A stretch of 64,000 bases of DNA from Reticulitermes speratus. Taxonomy: Eukaryota; Arthropoda; Insecta; Blattodea; Rhinotermitidae. Shown piece after piece: positions 1 to 11,395 of the stretch. The position numbers and the translations under genes are program-made. Under the pieces are notes generated by a model. It had not been told where the DNA came from. It made no database searches and saw nothing but the letters and a program-made list of their open reading frames with translations. The stretch lies in contig JAJKFL010000006.1 in assembly GCA_021186555.1 (NCBI GenBank), forward strand, positions 32,671,478-32,735,477. Reading direction: 5' to 3'. How positions within the stretch are numbered: position 1 is the first letter of the stretch; the number at the start of each line of letters is the position of its first letter.

Positions 1-2490
1 CACCTTTGTTTGTCATGGTGTAATTACAGCACTGTTCAAAATTCTCTTCCCCAAACCGTCCGTACACTTGGGCAGATATTTACTCCGTTTTATACTTTTA
101 GTTGCGTCGAGCGCTTGGTTTAGTCTGTGTCCAGATCTACTGTCATTAATTAAAATATAACGTATAAGTATTCTGTGCCTGTGCATATTGTGTTAGAAAG
201 TACGGAGTTTACTTATTATAGCTACATTTAACACCTTAATGCAGAAATAAGCAGGCCCCTCCCGATAAATTTCGATGTTTCCAACCAATTTTAAGATCTG
301 GGCGGATTTTCGTGGATTTCATATTGGGAGGGGAGTTACTAAAACCTGCCGAGAAAATTCAAGTTTGATTAAAATCGAACAAAAATAACAGGCACTACAT
401 CATTACCTGCCTACATTTATGACTGCTTTGGTTACCGGCATTACCACAGTTGCCGTCAACAGTAATCGATAATAATCGATACTGATTGATAGCAACCGAT
501 ACTGATCAGCGTTATTTCTTGATGTGACTTACAGGACACATATTTAAGAAAAATAAAAAGGTGCAATTATCATATTTAATACTTACCGATTTGTCTAGAA
601 ACATGAAAGTTGGTATGTAGACAGACTATGTATGCTCTATGCATTTACAGAGTGTGTATGAAATATTGTTTTTAAGTTACAAATTACTAAATACTTCGAC
701 GGGGTGAAAATTTCAGGTCATGTATGACCGATAAATTTAATCAAATCATTGCAGAGATATAAATAATCAGTTCTCCAAAGACATATAACAACAGACCCTA
801 GTAATATTATTATAGTAATAACATTGTGTAACATGTGCACAATTTTTGAATAGTAACAAAATGTGACACCACAGTAGATTAAATGGTATGACCATCTGAG
901 AAGGATCCAGGACACAAAGATACGAAAACTCCTCAATGTAATTTTACACGTACATTTCCTACCTTGTTTAAATACGTGCAGTCATCTTGATAGCTATAGC
1001 TAGTATATAAATAGGCCCACTCGTCCTACATCTGTGCGCGGTCTGACATTAAGTGTATCTTGTACAATATAATTAATGAACTAAACGTTAATTAGGCACG
1101 GTCCATCTGCCGGGGGGGGTGGGGGGGAGAGGTCAGAAAACAGTGTAGGGACTTGCACATTCTGCAACGTTATTGCATGGTAAATTGAATGGCATTAAAA
1201 ACAAACACGGTATTTTTATATCCTTCACAATGTTGCGTTTCATCAGGTGATTTGTTTCTTAATTGGATTTGAGATCTGTTGATTAGTTTAGATCAACGGA
1301 TTCCCATTGTACTTTTCACACTGGTATGTTAGTACCTAGTCCTTCAGCAGTCTGCAGCCTCTTCACACCGCTCATTCGATTACAGTGGGGACTGTAGGTG
1401 CCCAGTAAGAATTTTTTTTTTTGCCATTTTAATTAGTGTTCACATAACGGCGTAAATAATACTGTGTGCTCCAGACTGGATTTTATTTGAATCCTGACTG
1501 GGGTATTAATACGTCTGCCATGCATTAATCAGAAATACGCTCTGGTCGTAGTAAGAAACTCATATTTTCGACATCGATAATGTGCCACTACATGTTGCAT
1601 GCGGCTGTAAATGGATCGTTTCTGTACGGTTTGTTTTTGTGAAACTGCCTTGTGTTGCAGTTTCTTCGCCCTACAATCTCACATGATCATTTTACTGAGC
1701 AGGACTCGACGCGTTACGCTCTATTACGGCTAATATTGTGGCTTCCGTTTTGCTGAAAGTGTTTAAACTGACTTTGTGTGCTTGCATGTTACGTCTCCTT
1801 GAATGGCGGTTAAGTACCGTCCACCAAAAGTTTCATAATTGTGTTCCTCGTTGTTATCTCATTTACATAGCACAAATGTTTTAGCCTGTTGCCATATCTC
1901 AGGTTCGTAAGTATGAATTTTTCTCTGAGAGCCTCACGTTGTCTGGAATTTCACGCGCACGCAAGCACATAAGCACAGAGATGTAAGCGTGCAAATGAAA
2001 GTCCTTCTAACTTTCTTTGTTACATCTTTCATTAAAATATTAAAATAAATTCATATGTAGCGTACATATATATATATATTACAAAGTATTGGATACATAT
2101 GCAAAACAATCATGATCAAGGACTTATTAAATCATTAGTGTTTCGCTAGCGAAAGCAAAATAGGATTTCTGAACTTTAACCAAATCTGACATGAGAAGGA
2201 AGAAAGAAATTTGCTTTTGCAGAGGCTGGCCCAAGAAATGAAGGTGACAACATTGGATGGCGTTTTCCTTGATGTTCATTATTTTGACTCCAAAGACAGT
2301 TAATTTTTGTGTATAAAACTGCACAGGAACGAGCTGTTTTAATCGCCAAGAAACGAAACTCAAGAATACTCAGATATTCCATAAGATTTAACTTTACAGT
2401 CTGAAGTTTAAACGAATTAAATTAAGGATATACTAGTATTCAAAGGAAGAATCCACAAAAACATTTATAAACATGGAGCTCATATAACAA
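1..2490. other. AT-rich stretch without recognisable gene
   Basis: No reading frame here resembles a known protein and the longest are about 70-80 codons. An interrupted G tract lies near 1112-1127 and a short AT run near 2068-2080. I see no transposon end or tRNA-like promoter. Confidence 0.5.
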
Positions 2491-2496
2491 ATTATG

Positions 2497-2760
2497 TAAA
2501 TCCATGGCGCAGAGCCCTTAAGAAGCTAGCAGTTGCTTGGATGGCCAACCTTCATCGCCATGCATGGAACCCATGTTCAGACGAGCCCGTGACTTGGCCC
2601 AGTCCTGATTCAGTTGAACCCAATTCACATCCTCACATCCTCTTTCTCGGAGTGTCTGCTATACTCAACCGACTGAAATATACGTACTTTTCACCCCACA
2701 TACGTGCTACAAGTCCACCCATCTCACCCTCCTTGCTTTGATCATGCTAATGACTTTATA
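2497..2760 (+). repeat. Diverged copy of the FPAFYGT-type dispersed repeat
   Basis: The sequence around 2510-2600 resembles in order the repeat seen more clearly at 4277 and 45268 (leader with AGAAGCTA, a GGAACCC block, then a CCAGTCCTGA block). The downstream part, 2640-2740, reads RLKYTYFSPHIRAT, which matches the second half of the copy at 4840-5060 (SPMRAT). It has many substitutions and is old. I do not know which transposon class produces this repeat; a non-coding retroposon or a LINE tail are both possible. Confidence 0.45.
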
Positions 2761-4276
2761 CACTTGCGCACTTTTAAAGAGAAACAATACACTATCAGCC
2801 AGAGTCCAAGAAAGTTACTTCCATTCCTCCAATGAATACAACTCCTGCTGCGTTAAAAGTATGGGTATAGTCGGCCGCTATGTTGTCTGCGGACCATATG
2901 TTGTAGACCAAAAGAAGTCACTATATTACCAGCAAGCTTTCCTCGTGATTCCGATTTAATAATTGCCCTTCAATTCATGGGTTCTGTTCTACAATTTCAC
3001 TAGATGTGTTTTAGGGTATTTAATAAATACAATTAAATCCGGAAAGAGTACTGCTGTCGTTCAGTGTCTTGTCCTGTGGACTGCACTGTATACCTAGTTC
3101 TGAAAATCAGAACACAGTGATCTCAGACTTCCAGTGCACATCTGGGAACCGCGAGGACTTGCCGTTGTACAGTAATTTACTATCATCCCTGTGAGATATT
3201 TTGTCCCATGCACAGGCCTGATGATGGTCTGTTACGACCAATCACGTACAGTACACGTCGCTTTACGTTACATAATAAAGGTACAGTTCTGTTTGACGGT
3301 GATTTACTAATTAATTAACAGACGATAACACTCTCAGAATGAAAGCACACTGTTGGGAACCAGACAGACAATTGCAACAAAGGCCAACTTCCTTCGTCTG
3401 CCTTGAAAAATACACCATCTGGGGTCTTTCATGTTATCTGACATTCAGTCACAGTAGTGTTCGTTGTGCCGCTACGTTCGTATTTCCATCACGGTTAAAA
3501 TTTTAAGGGCCATGAAGAAAATTAGTGTTCGGCATCTGGTTGTTTTAATGTAAAGCTGTAAGTACGCAATTCGCCCGCACCTCCCGCAACAAAAAAAAGA
3601 AGGCTCTATCTGGTAGCCAATAAACACAATGCATTTCAAACACTGAAACACACATAACATTCAGCAACTGATAGGTTCATCTGCCCTGAACAGTAATTAA
3701 TGAACTCCCTCTTGTCCCTCGAGACGAATACTAGAATGCCTAAAAGTCGACCGTAACTGTTTCTCATCCAGACCTCGAGAAATCACAATGACCTAACGGT
3801 GAACACTTTTTGTCTTCATGCCAAAGGAGAGCGAACAATGCTGGCAATGTCACTTCTGAAGTTACTGGTTTGAATCCCGCCCAGGGCGCGGACAGTTGTG
3901 TGTGACATTTCCACTGTATTCTATCATCAGCATTCACTTCATCCATCTCACAAGGAAGTCCTATATACAAATGAGGCACCAGCTTAGAAACAGCCCGAAT
4001 GACAAATACAGTCGCCAGCTTCTAATTAACGTTAAATATAAAAATCACAAATTCTTTTCCTTGTGAATTACCAAAGCCATAAATTTGGGATGATTATTAC
4101 TCCTACCAAACGCACATCTGCACTCGTCAGTTCTCAGACTAAACACAGTGATCGTATTAATTAATCACTTAAGCAAATTTCGGTGGCTTGCTGTTAATGT
4201 ATCGCACTTTACGTAGTCTACATATAAACACTGGCAATCAACTGCCGACTGTAAGAAATATACTGGTATTAACTAA
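2761..4276. other. Unassigned stretch with one weak tRNA-like box
   Basis: No gene is recognised. Around 3868-3890 there is a box-B-like GGTTTGAATCCC in a context that could be a very old tRNA-derived SINE, but box A and the ends cannot be defined, so it is not called separately. Confidence 0.4.
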
Positions 4277-4415
4277 CTAACTCCATATAGCAGAGTCCTT
4301 CTTGAGAAGCTAACAGGTCCTCAGCTAGTCAAGAAATTCCCCGCGTTTTATGGAACCCGAAGGTTCATTACCGCACTCACAAAAGCTCGCCACCTGTCCC
4401 TATCCTGAGTATTGT
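4277..4415 (+). repeat. FPAFYGT-type dispersed repeat, partial
   Basis: Between 4318 and 4408 one frame reads [20 protein letters not shown] followed by TKARHLSLS and a stop. Very similar sequence occurs at 45268-45420 and, more diverged, at 27255-27350 (minus) and 30800-30955 (plus). Recurrence in both orientations shows it is an interspersed repeat. The frame is conserved between copies only as well as the DNA is, so I do not call it a gene. I recall the same pseudo-peptide from automatic gene models of insects. Confidence 0.6.
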
Positions 4416-4466
4416 CCAGGGAAAATGTTTTTAATTAACCGACAAAAGAACTAAATTCTATGCAAC

Positions 4467-5060
4467 AGTCATTTACAGAAGCTAACAGTCGTTGAGTTGC
4501 CAAGAAATATACCAACTTTTATGGTACCCGGAAGACTATTATGGTCCTTACAAAAGCCTGAACGAAGCGACTCCAGTTCATACACACAACCAGTGGCGTA
4601 CACAAGGCACCAGCAGACCCCACGGCGCGTGGCTCAGGTTGGGGTTGGGGGGGGGGGGAACGTACAGACTACTAAAATGTGTTGTGGGTTAGTTCGGACT
4701 GATTTCGTTCTTCTCTCAGAAGGCAGTATTCCGGATCCATGTTATGGGATATGGGAGGAACAGCGCTCACGATTATAAGCGAGCCCGGAAAATCCAGTCG
4801 CGGTGGGGCCCCAACTGGTTATCTGGGCTACTGCTCACATCCCACTTTCTTGAGGTTCATTTAATATTATCCCCCATCTATAACTAGACCTTCCAGGCAG
4901 TCTCTTCTCTTCAGATTTTTCGACAGAAATGTGTACAAATTCATCACCTCCCCCATGCGTGCCACACGCTTAGCCCACCTCCTCATCCTCTTTGACTTCA
5001 TTATCCTAGTAATGTTTACTAAAAAGTATCAATATGCAATTTACAACGGGTCAAACAATG
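4467..5060 (+). repeat. FPAFYGT-type dispersed repeat, interrupted
   Basis: The left part, 4467-4590, matches the repeat (AGAAGCTAACAG, then a TTTTATGGTACCCGGAAG block). The right part, 4842-5060, continues it (CATCCCACTTTCTTGAGG, later reading KFITSPMRATRLAHLL). The two halves are separated by about 250 bp of unrelated sequence annotated as a hAT-like insertion. Several frame disruptions show that it is a decayed copy. Confidence 0.55.
4591..4833. mobile_element. Small hAT-like insertion inside a dispersed repeat
   Basis: The segment begins CAGTGGCGTA and ends with the inverse of CAGTAGCCCA, giving weak terminal inverted repeats. It lies between CACACAAC (4583-4590) and CTCACATC (4834-4841), which agree at 6 of 8 positions, as expected for a worn 8-bp hAT target duplication. 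It contains a long G run near 4640-4658 and no transposase. Its boundaries also explain the break in the flanking repeat. The class assignment rests on short ends and is tentative. Confidence 0.45.
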
Positions 5061-5774
5061 CTTATACAAATCAAGCATGTGGTATTTATAGTTCAGTACT
5101 CAATACTGAAATGTCAATTGGGTGTTACACGTTCATATCTGTGACAATCATGTAGCACGCTTCAAAGCCAACACAAAAAGGACTGCTAACTGTTTATCTC
5201 ATCACACAGGACAAAGGCATTACCAAGAATTATTCATATTCAAAACGTTATACGGTTTCACATTACACGAGTAAATGTAATTTCACATACGCCCATAAGT
5301 ACGGCCTCTCCAGTGCCGGTTTTCACGAAACTCACAAATGTTGGACAGCATTACGTGCAGATCTCTTTCACGGAATTTCACCCAAATCGGCTAATAAATG
5401 TGAAAAAATACGAATAGAAATTAATTTCACATCTAAGTACAACGGCTGTCAGTGCGCCGAGTTTTGTATAACTCACAATCACGCAATAATGTTCTGTAAG
5501 CATCTCCTATGCCGAATTTTACCAAAAGCACGCGAAAAACGTATAAAATACAGGAAAATTTCATTTAACACCCTAAGTAGAGTATAGCTTTCATAGCGTC
5601 GATTTCAAGAAACACAACGGTATTACGTAGAAGTCATGTACACCGAATCTCGCCCAAATCGTCTACGAAATACGGAATGTACGGGTTCAACAGCATTTAT
5701 GGCGTTACGTGAAGGATGACTGTCAATGAGTCGACTGTCATGAAACTCACGTTTATTCGACAACTTTTTGTAAA
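5061..5774. other. Unassigned stretch
   Basis: No gene, tRNA-like box or transposon end was recognised. The sequence is AT-rich with only short open frames. Confidence 0.4.
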
Positions 5775-5787
5775 GAACTCCTATACC

Positions 5788-6073
5788 TTTAATATTTGAC
5801 ATCCCCGTTGGTATTTACATGCACAGTATATTTCACTCTTGTTCAGTTAATTACAGTCACAACTAACATATTTATTTTTGACACAATTAGGCTAACGGTT
5901 TCAGCTCTATACAGCCATTATCAGGCCTATACAGAAAGCATATAGTTTGATTTTCATAGTTATTGTACAGACCCGGTGATGGCTCTATAGAGCTGAAACC
6001 GATAGCCTAATTGTGTCAAAAATATATATATGTCGGTTGTGACTGTAATTACTGAACAAGAGTGAAATATACT
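5788..6073. mobile_element. Foldback element, Penelope-like terminal-repeat type
   Basis: Inverted arms run from about 5824-5924 and about 5973-6073 around a spacer of about 50 nt. Each arm, read outward, has a GGCTNTATAGAGCT hairpin, GAAACCG, GCCTAATTGTGTCAAA and then GTGACTGTAATT. A perfect 13-bp direct repeat, GAACTCCTATACC, flanks it (5775-5787 and 6074-6086). Between the left duplication and the left arm is a one-sided 36-nt extension (5788-5823). The hammerhead-like cores are damaged: CUGAUAA on the left, and CGGUGA where CUGAUGA is expected on the right. There is no coding capacity. Assignment to Penelope-like elements is inference from the extension, target duplication and relatives at 8450, 35424 and 54221. 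Confidence 0.7.
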
Positions 6074-6086
6074 GAACTCCTATACC

Positions 6087-7120
6087 GAATTTCATGAAAA
6101 TACAATAACTGATAGCTGTCAAGGCAGACAGACGCAGTCTCCACATAAGGACTTCGTAAAGAATGCCTAATAACTCACGTCTGATGGGCAATGGAACTTA
6201 TGAATATCCCACGGGGTCGGCAGCAGCAAAAGACAAGAAATAACTGACTTAACGCACTAAAACCTATGTTGAGCATCTGTGGTTCGACAGAATGGTGGTC
6301 AACAGGTGGGCAACTTTCACAGTTGTGAACGAAAGTAAATGCTTCCGGCGGCTGTGGGTAATAAAGAAACCTAGTGTGCGGTTTACAGGCCTACTGACCT
6401 GCAGCAATACCTTTTCAAACTTGCATCTACAGACACCTGACTATCGCATCAGCTGACGCTGCAAATTAAGTAAGGAGAGGAAACATGTAAGTACGACACA
6501 TAATGACAACCCGCGCCTTTAACAAACCACTTCTTATAACAGCCTGAATTTGTAGTTATTACCAGAAACATAACGGGTCGGTTTATAGTCTCTACTTGGT
6601 TACACCATGTAGCAAATGAAGGTATACCATACAGGTCCCTAGACCGATCCATAATAATTATCCACCAAGTATTTCTTGCTTTCTGATGCTAACATTACAC
6701 AACAGAATCATTATGGTCTGGTTTATGTTAATATAATTCACGATACACCCAAGCTTGATGGCCTTCACTGTAGTTCTCTGAACCGCTAGAAAGTCCCAGA
6801 CCACTCTGTCTCTGTTCACTTCTTATTCTTCTTCTTACCAGCCACTGCGCTTATTAATAGCAACAGCAAAACTTCCAAGAGCCATTATTATGTTTTATTA
6901 CATTATGTATTATGTATTACATTCTCACCCAAGCAACCAAAGGTTACGTTACGCGGCATTTTGACAGAAGAACATCACTTTCATTAGACCAGTTTAGTCA
7001 TTTGTAAACAGCTCAAGTAACAGCTCTTTGCCAAAATATTTTACAACAAATTGTAACGGAATTAATGCAACTGCTTATTTATTACAATAAACATTTAATT
7101 ACATCAATTCATATGTATTC
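6087..7120. other. Unassigned stretch
   Basis: Nothing recognisable on either strand; only short open frames without similarity that I can name. Confidence 0.4.
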
Positions 7121-7124
7121 AGGA

Positions 7125-7345
7125 TATCCGAGGTTCGAATCTCGGTCTCGAGACCAGCTATCCTGAGGCTTTCCTGGTTCTCCAGTACCTCCAAGCTAAT
7201 TCCACGAAAGCATCTTAAATTAGGCCATAGGCAGGCCAGTTTCCTTCCAGATCCTTTCCAGCTCAACAGACCGTTCACTATCGTATCAATCGATGCTGTA
7301 GTGATGGCAAGGACATCGCAATGCCCAAAACCAAGAAACTGCCAA
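7125..7345 (+). mobile_element. Old tRNA-derived SINE fragment
   Basis: A box-B-like GAGGTTCGAATCTCGG at about 7131-7146 is followed by a body with TTTCCTGGTTCTCC, CTCCAAGCTAATTCC and TTAGGCCATAGGCAGG, the layout of many insect SINEs after the tRNA head. The 5' half of the tRNA region and the A-rich tail are not clear. No second copy of this family occurs in the window, so the call rests on box B and body style only. Confidence 0.4.
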
Positions 7346-8093
7346 ATGCTGGGATACGGAACCTACACATGCATCTGCGATACTTGTGATGGTGCCTGTG
7401 TGCGCCGAAATGCGTTATGTCAAACTAACGCTTACGGCAAACACACGTGTAAAAGGTTGTTGGCACATTAAGAAATAAGCAAATGCAAGCTAATAAACTG
7501 ATCTATGACCACTTTCATAAAGTTTAGATTTTAAAAATGGGAAGATTTGATGCCAGAAGATTTTCCGTTATTTACCGCCACTGTGCAGCCTAGGTGTCAG
7601 TTTCGTAAGAAGGCATATACAACATACTTTTACGCACTGAACACCATACGGTAGACTAGTGACAGTGGGCATTTTTCATCTTATGCATTGTAAAACTTAT
7701 GGCACGGTAACCACAACACACAGGACCAAAAGAAACGAAAAGACTTCAGGATTTTATAGGATTTGGAAAGCAAAAAGGCGTTAAAGACAAACTTGCTTAA
7801 CATATGGTACTTACACGTATTCATATTTAAATTTCTAGCAAAGTGTATAGACGACAGTAATCTTTAATCTTACATTTTACAATAAGAATATGCATGACAG
7901 CATGTTTGGAGAGACTGGAGAAAACTGCAAAAAGCATGTCAGAGCAACAGGTTCCTCGGCCTATACTCGAACCAGGAACCTCCCACATGCAAGTAAGAAG
8001 CGTTACACCTGTAACCAGTTTGTTCGGTTTGTGAACAGGAGAAATAAATGAAGCAAGGAATGGAGATAACAAAACGAGGAATCGTGATAGTTA
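7346..8093. other. Unassigned stretch
   Basis: No gene or transposon signature recognised. Open frames of 66-81 codons on the minus strand at the right end have no family resemblance. Confidence 0.4.
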
Positions 8094-8203
8094 TTAGCCT
8101 GCATTCTGCTAGCCGACACTGTACGTGTACCACTATCAAGACAGTGATTAGCCCTGCATTCTGCTAGCCGACCACTGTACGTGTGCCACTATCAAGACAG
8201 TGA
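8094..8203 (+). repeat. Two-copy 54/56-bp tandem duplication
   Basis: Unit 1 (8094-8147) and unit 2 (8148-8203) share TGCATTCTGCTAGCCGAC and CACTATCAAGACAGTGA, differing by two inserted C residues and one substitution. The high identity points to a recent local duplication. No function is suggested. Confidence 0.85.
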
Positions 8204-8545
8204 TTATTCCACTGTTTAGCTCGTGCGGAAGGAACAGTAAGAATATGCAAAATTCTGGACCGGTTGCTTTGGAAAGAGTTCACTATAAATACCAAACGCA
8301 ACAGAGGGTAGTTCTCAAATGAATCGAAAGAAAATAAGTTTTCGCAGTGTGGACTAAATTCAATTACGTAGAGACAGAATCAAACTTTGGCATTTTGTAA
8401 TGACAGTATGCCTTATAGAACCTTTCGACTCAAAATATCAGATACTTCATTTTATATTATTTTCACCGTGCATTTTCATATAATGTTTTGCAAACCAACT
8501 AAATGCACATTCAATGTCACTATTTATTGTAGTTGTTAACAACTA

Positions 8546-8588
8546 CCCCTACATATGTTTCAGTCCTTCACGGACCGTCATCAGAGGG
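8546..8588 (-). ncRNA. Hammerhead-ribozyme-like motif (left arm)
   Basis: Minus-strand reading: CCCU, core CUGAUGA, one extra C, stem II GGUCC/GGACU closed by GUGAA, then GAAA, C-AUAU-G giving a two-pair stem III (A-U, C-G), UA at the expected cleavage position, and GGGG pairing with CCCU (one G-U pair). All conserved core positions of the hammerhead consensus are present. The extra nucleotide between the core A and stem II is the one departure. Activity is untested. Confidence 0.6.
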
Positions 8589-8933
8589 CCTTTCTAACAA
8601 ACTACACTGCCTGAACATATGGATGTATAATAATGTATACAACGCAGCCATCAGGCGAAGCATACAGAACACGGTACAACAACACGCCACAGATAACTAC
8701 ACCAGCCATTTGAGACGGAAACAAGACCAGCTGCCAATAATTTTAAATAAATTTTTAAAAATAATTTTAAACGTTTTAATCCAAAAAGGAAAACAAATGC
8801 ACTTATACATTTTAACCACTGAAGCAAAAAAAATGCTACATGTTTTTATAGTGAACATAGTTCATCTCGTTTTAACATTGAATGTGAACCAACTATTATA
8901 ATGGATGTGTAGTCTGTCTTTATATACTTTGAT

Positions 8934-8976
8934 CCCCCTGATGATGACTAATAAGTAGTCGAAACATATGTAGGGG
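8934..8976 (+). ncRNA. Hammerhead-ribozyme-like motif (right arm)
   Basis: Plus-strand reading: CCCC (8934-8937), core CUGAUGA (8938-8944), one extra U, stem II GACUA/UAGUC with loop AUAAG, GAAA (8961-8964), a CAUAUG mini-hairpin forming stem III of A-U and C-G pairs, UA at the predicted cleavage position (8971-8972), then GGGG (8973-8976) closing stem I with CCCC. This is the layout of minimal type I hammerheads known in Penelope-like elements, with one inserted base. Confidence 0.65.
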
Positions 8977-9076
8977 TATATATGACGACAAAATTGTAGT
9001 GCATGTGTTGGTTAAAATAAAAGCTATTATATAAGACAGAATGCACGGTGAATATAATGTGAAATCAGATACTTCA

Positions 9077-10000
9077 GTTTGTTGAACCCTGTGTGTGCCC
9101 CGAGACAAATGCGTTACATTAACTAACATGGATTCCAAATTACATTCCGTCTTCTTATCTATCTGTGCAGAAACTGTGTCAGTGCCTTCACACTGAGCAA
9201 GACAAATACAAAACTCTTTATGGTCCCAGACGCAAGCACACAACCATCATGCATACTCAGCTCGAGATCAGAGAGGACTGCTCGCACAAAAATCAACGCT
9301 GACATACAAAGACAAACGTTTTTCTTGGTTTTAACTCAAGAATAATCGCACTACAGACATTAATAGTCTTAACGCCTTCTTTTAATAATTTAAAGGAATC
9401 GCTGGTTTCTCAAGGGAATAGTTCGTTGATCCAGACACCATCTTACCGCAAGTTTTATCAGTAAAGTACTGTCCATGCCACAAATAAAATTAATTCACAG
9501 CTGTAACGGAAATTGCATCGTCTTTTGACAACGTACGTGCGTATCTGAATGTAACACAAGACTGTATGAAATGCAGCTTTCCAAGGCAGGTCTAAAATCT
9601 TGATACTAGTACCTACACTATTTACCCGCACGAAGTCCGTGCAAGCACTTGTCTAAACAGCATATATTAAACATAATGTGCGTACTCGTGAAACCAGCCT
9701 CATGTATACTTCAGACTTCACGCCACACTTGCTGACTGCACGTTCAACCAACATACAAACGACGTGAATCAATACAAAAGTTATCATAACCCAAACCATT
9801 CAGTTTACACTGACATAACCTTTGTCAGTCTTTCTTGTACGTCGAACATATGTTTTCGCCAACCCGTGCTAAGTTACTCTCTAATGGACATCATATTTCA
9901 TGCCCTTACAATTAGATTACATTAAATTTGTTTTCGAACACAATGTGTCACATGTTGATCCTGACCTTTCGAATACCTAACCTATATACGTCCAAATGTG
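9077..10000. other. Unassigned stretch
   Basis: No gene or repeat recognised. The 107-codon minus-strand frame at 8920-9243 overlaps the end of the foldback element and resembles no family I know. Confidence 0.4.
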
Positions 10001-10240
10001 CAAGTTCTCCCTGTGCTCACCATGAAGGCATCCAGAGGGAGGTGACGTATAGCTCCACTCATTCTTAACCTCGACACTGGATGGAAGTGAGTGGTCCGCT
10101 TCACACCCCGACCGATTTAACTCCGGGGAAAAAGTCCCCGGTAACCACTGAACAGGAGGCTGCGTGGGCCCCAGCGTCGGTCCGGACGTTTTGACGACAA
10201 GAGGAACCTGCTGCCCCTGCCGGCAACTGAACCACGCCTA
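10001..10240 (-). mobile_element. SINE family C, 5'-truncated
   Basis: Minus-strand copy of the commonest SINE here. Plus-strand landmarks are CACTCATTCTTAACCTCG, GTGAGTGGTC, a CCCCG block and GTGGGCCCCAG. The tRNA-like head is reduced to CCTGCCGGCAACTGAACC at the right edge, lacking most of box B and all of box A. The 3' end is at the left, resembling the AACTTTACC tail in degraded form. Confidence 0.75.
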
Positions 10241-10512
10241 AATGTATACAATGCAATACAACGGAGGACACACGTTATCCAAATGCGTTATTTCCGGCTT
10301 TCTGCATCATTTGCCTTCGCGTTCATAGGCTGTATGTAAAAAAACGAACTGTAACCGCAGCCCCTATCTGCTTGTACATCACTAAATATTAATCGTCACG
10401 TTTTAAATAAACTCACAGCCCTCGGTAAGATTTTATGTACGGATATTAAGACGCTCCTCTTTGAGCACATTTTAAATTCGATTTCAGCTCCACATAAAGT
10501 GGGTCCAGAAAG

Positions 10513-10799
10513 TAAAAATTATGAAGTTGTCACTCTGCTTAATAAACTACCATGCCATGAAATCATACGTGGAAGTGGAGGGATAGTTCCCGTAGATGGT
10601 GACTGGTCAGCTTGAAGCTTCAGCCGCTTTACTTCAAGGGAACGAGCACCCGGGATCCATTGAATAGTAGGGTGGTTGCGCCCCACAGTCAGTCAGGACG
10701 CATGGGAATTTTTCTCTTTCTCCTTCCGGTAGCTGAACCTCGATTCCCTGGCCGTCCAACCCGCAGCCGTTACTATAATGACTGAGCTATATTGGCTCG
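10513..10799 (-). mobile_element. SINE family C, diverged but near full length
   Basis: Landmarks from left to right: CCATGCCATGAAA, GACTGGTCAGCTTGAAGC, CAGCCGCTTTAC, TGCGCCCCACAGTC, then the tRNA-like head with GAACCTCGATTCCCTGG (box B complement) and CTATAATGACTGAGCTAT (box A region). Divergence from other copies is high, so the insertion is old. Confidence 0.7.
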
Positions 10800-11236
10800 C
10801 CACAAAAATCAGACGCCCCGACAACTTTTCATGTGGACACGCGAAATCAAATTTAGGTTAACCAAAATCCGTTCAGTAGTTCTGAAGATTAAATATGAAG
10901 AACGGAACGGGCAGAAACGACTTTGCCATTATCAGTTTTTTGTATGCATTGACGCAAAACATCATAAAATCTAAAGACGTCACAGTATGACGGAGATGCA
11001 TGCGTAATATGTTAACATTACGCTACAGTCACGTAGCAACGCAAGCACAACTTCCTACAAAACGTCTTTCATTTTGTGCATACACTGTTTCATTAACAAT
11101 GTTTCCTCTGCGTTTTTATTTCCAAAGCAGGCTAGGCTCAGTCACTCCCCGAGACTTACTAAGCCACGTTTCATCTGCAAGCGGTAAAATGGGGGAACAG
11201 ACCAAGCAAGAACCCCCAAAATGTAGAGGGTTAGCT
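10800..11236. other. Spacer between SINEs
   Basis: No gene recognised. The final part, about 11130-11236, may contain a strongly diverged head of the SINE that becomes clear at 11237. Confidence 0.4.
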
Positions 11237-11395
11237 TGGGGGCCCACGCATCCGCCTATTAAATAGGTACCTACACCCGTTCCCCGGGAATATTGCGGCT
11301 GTTGCGCGAAGCTGACCACTCACCTCCATCTAGCGCAGGGATTAAGCATGAGTGGAGCTATACTTCCACTGCCCCACATGTCTTAGAGCATGCAC
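11237..11395 (+). mobile_element. SINE family C, 3' part
   Basis: Plus-strand body with GGGGGCCCACGCATCCGCC, GAAGCTGACCACTCACCTCC, ATCTAGCGCAGGGATTAAGC and ATGAGTGGAGCTATAC in family order. The tRNA-like head is not recognisable upstream. Confidence 0.75.

Larger units (their letters stand above)
8450..9063. mobile_element. Foldback element with hammerhead-like motifs in both arms
   Basis: A perfect 13-bp direct repeat, ATCAGATACTTCA, flanks the element (8437-8449 and 9064-9076). The outer parts are inverted relative to each other: both end in a version of AATGCACGGTGAAnATAAT, then carry AACCAAC...ATGCAC and then the complement of GAAACATATGTAGGGG. Each arm has its own hammerhead-like motif (8546-8588 minus, 8934-8976 plus). 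The arms are only loosely alike outside these blocks. The roughly 340-nt centre is AT-rich and codes for nothing I recognise. I interpret it as inverted Penelope-type terminal repeats around a short remnant. Confidence 0.75.
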
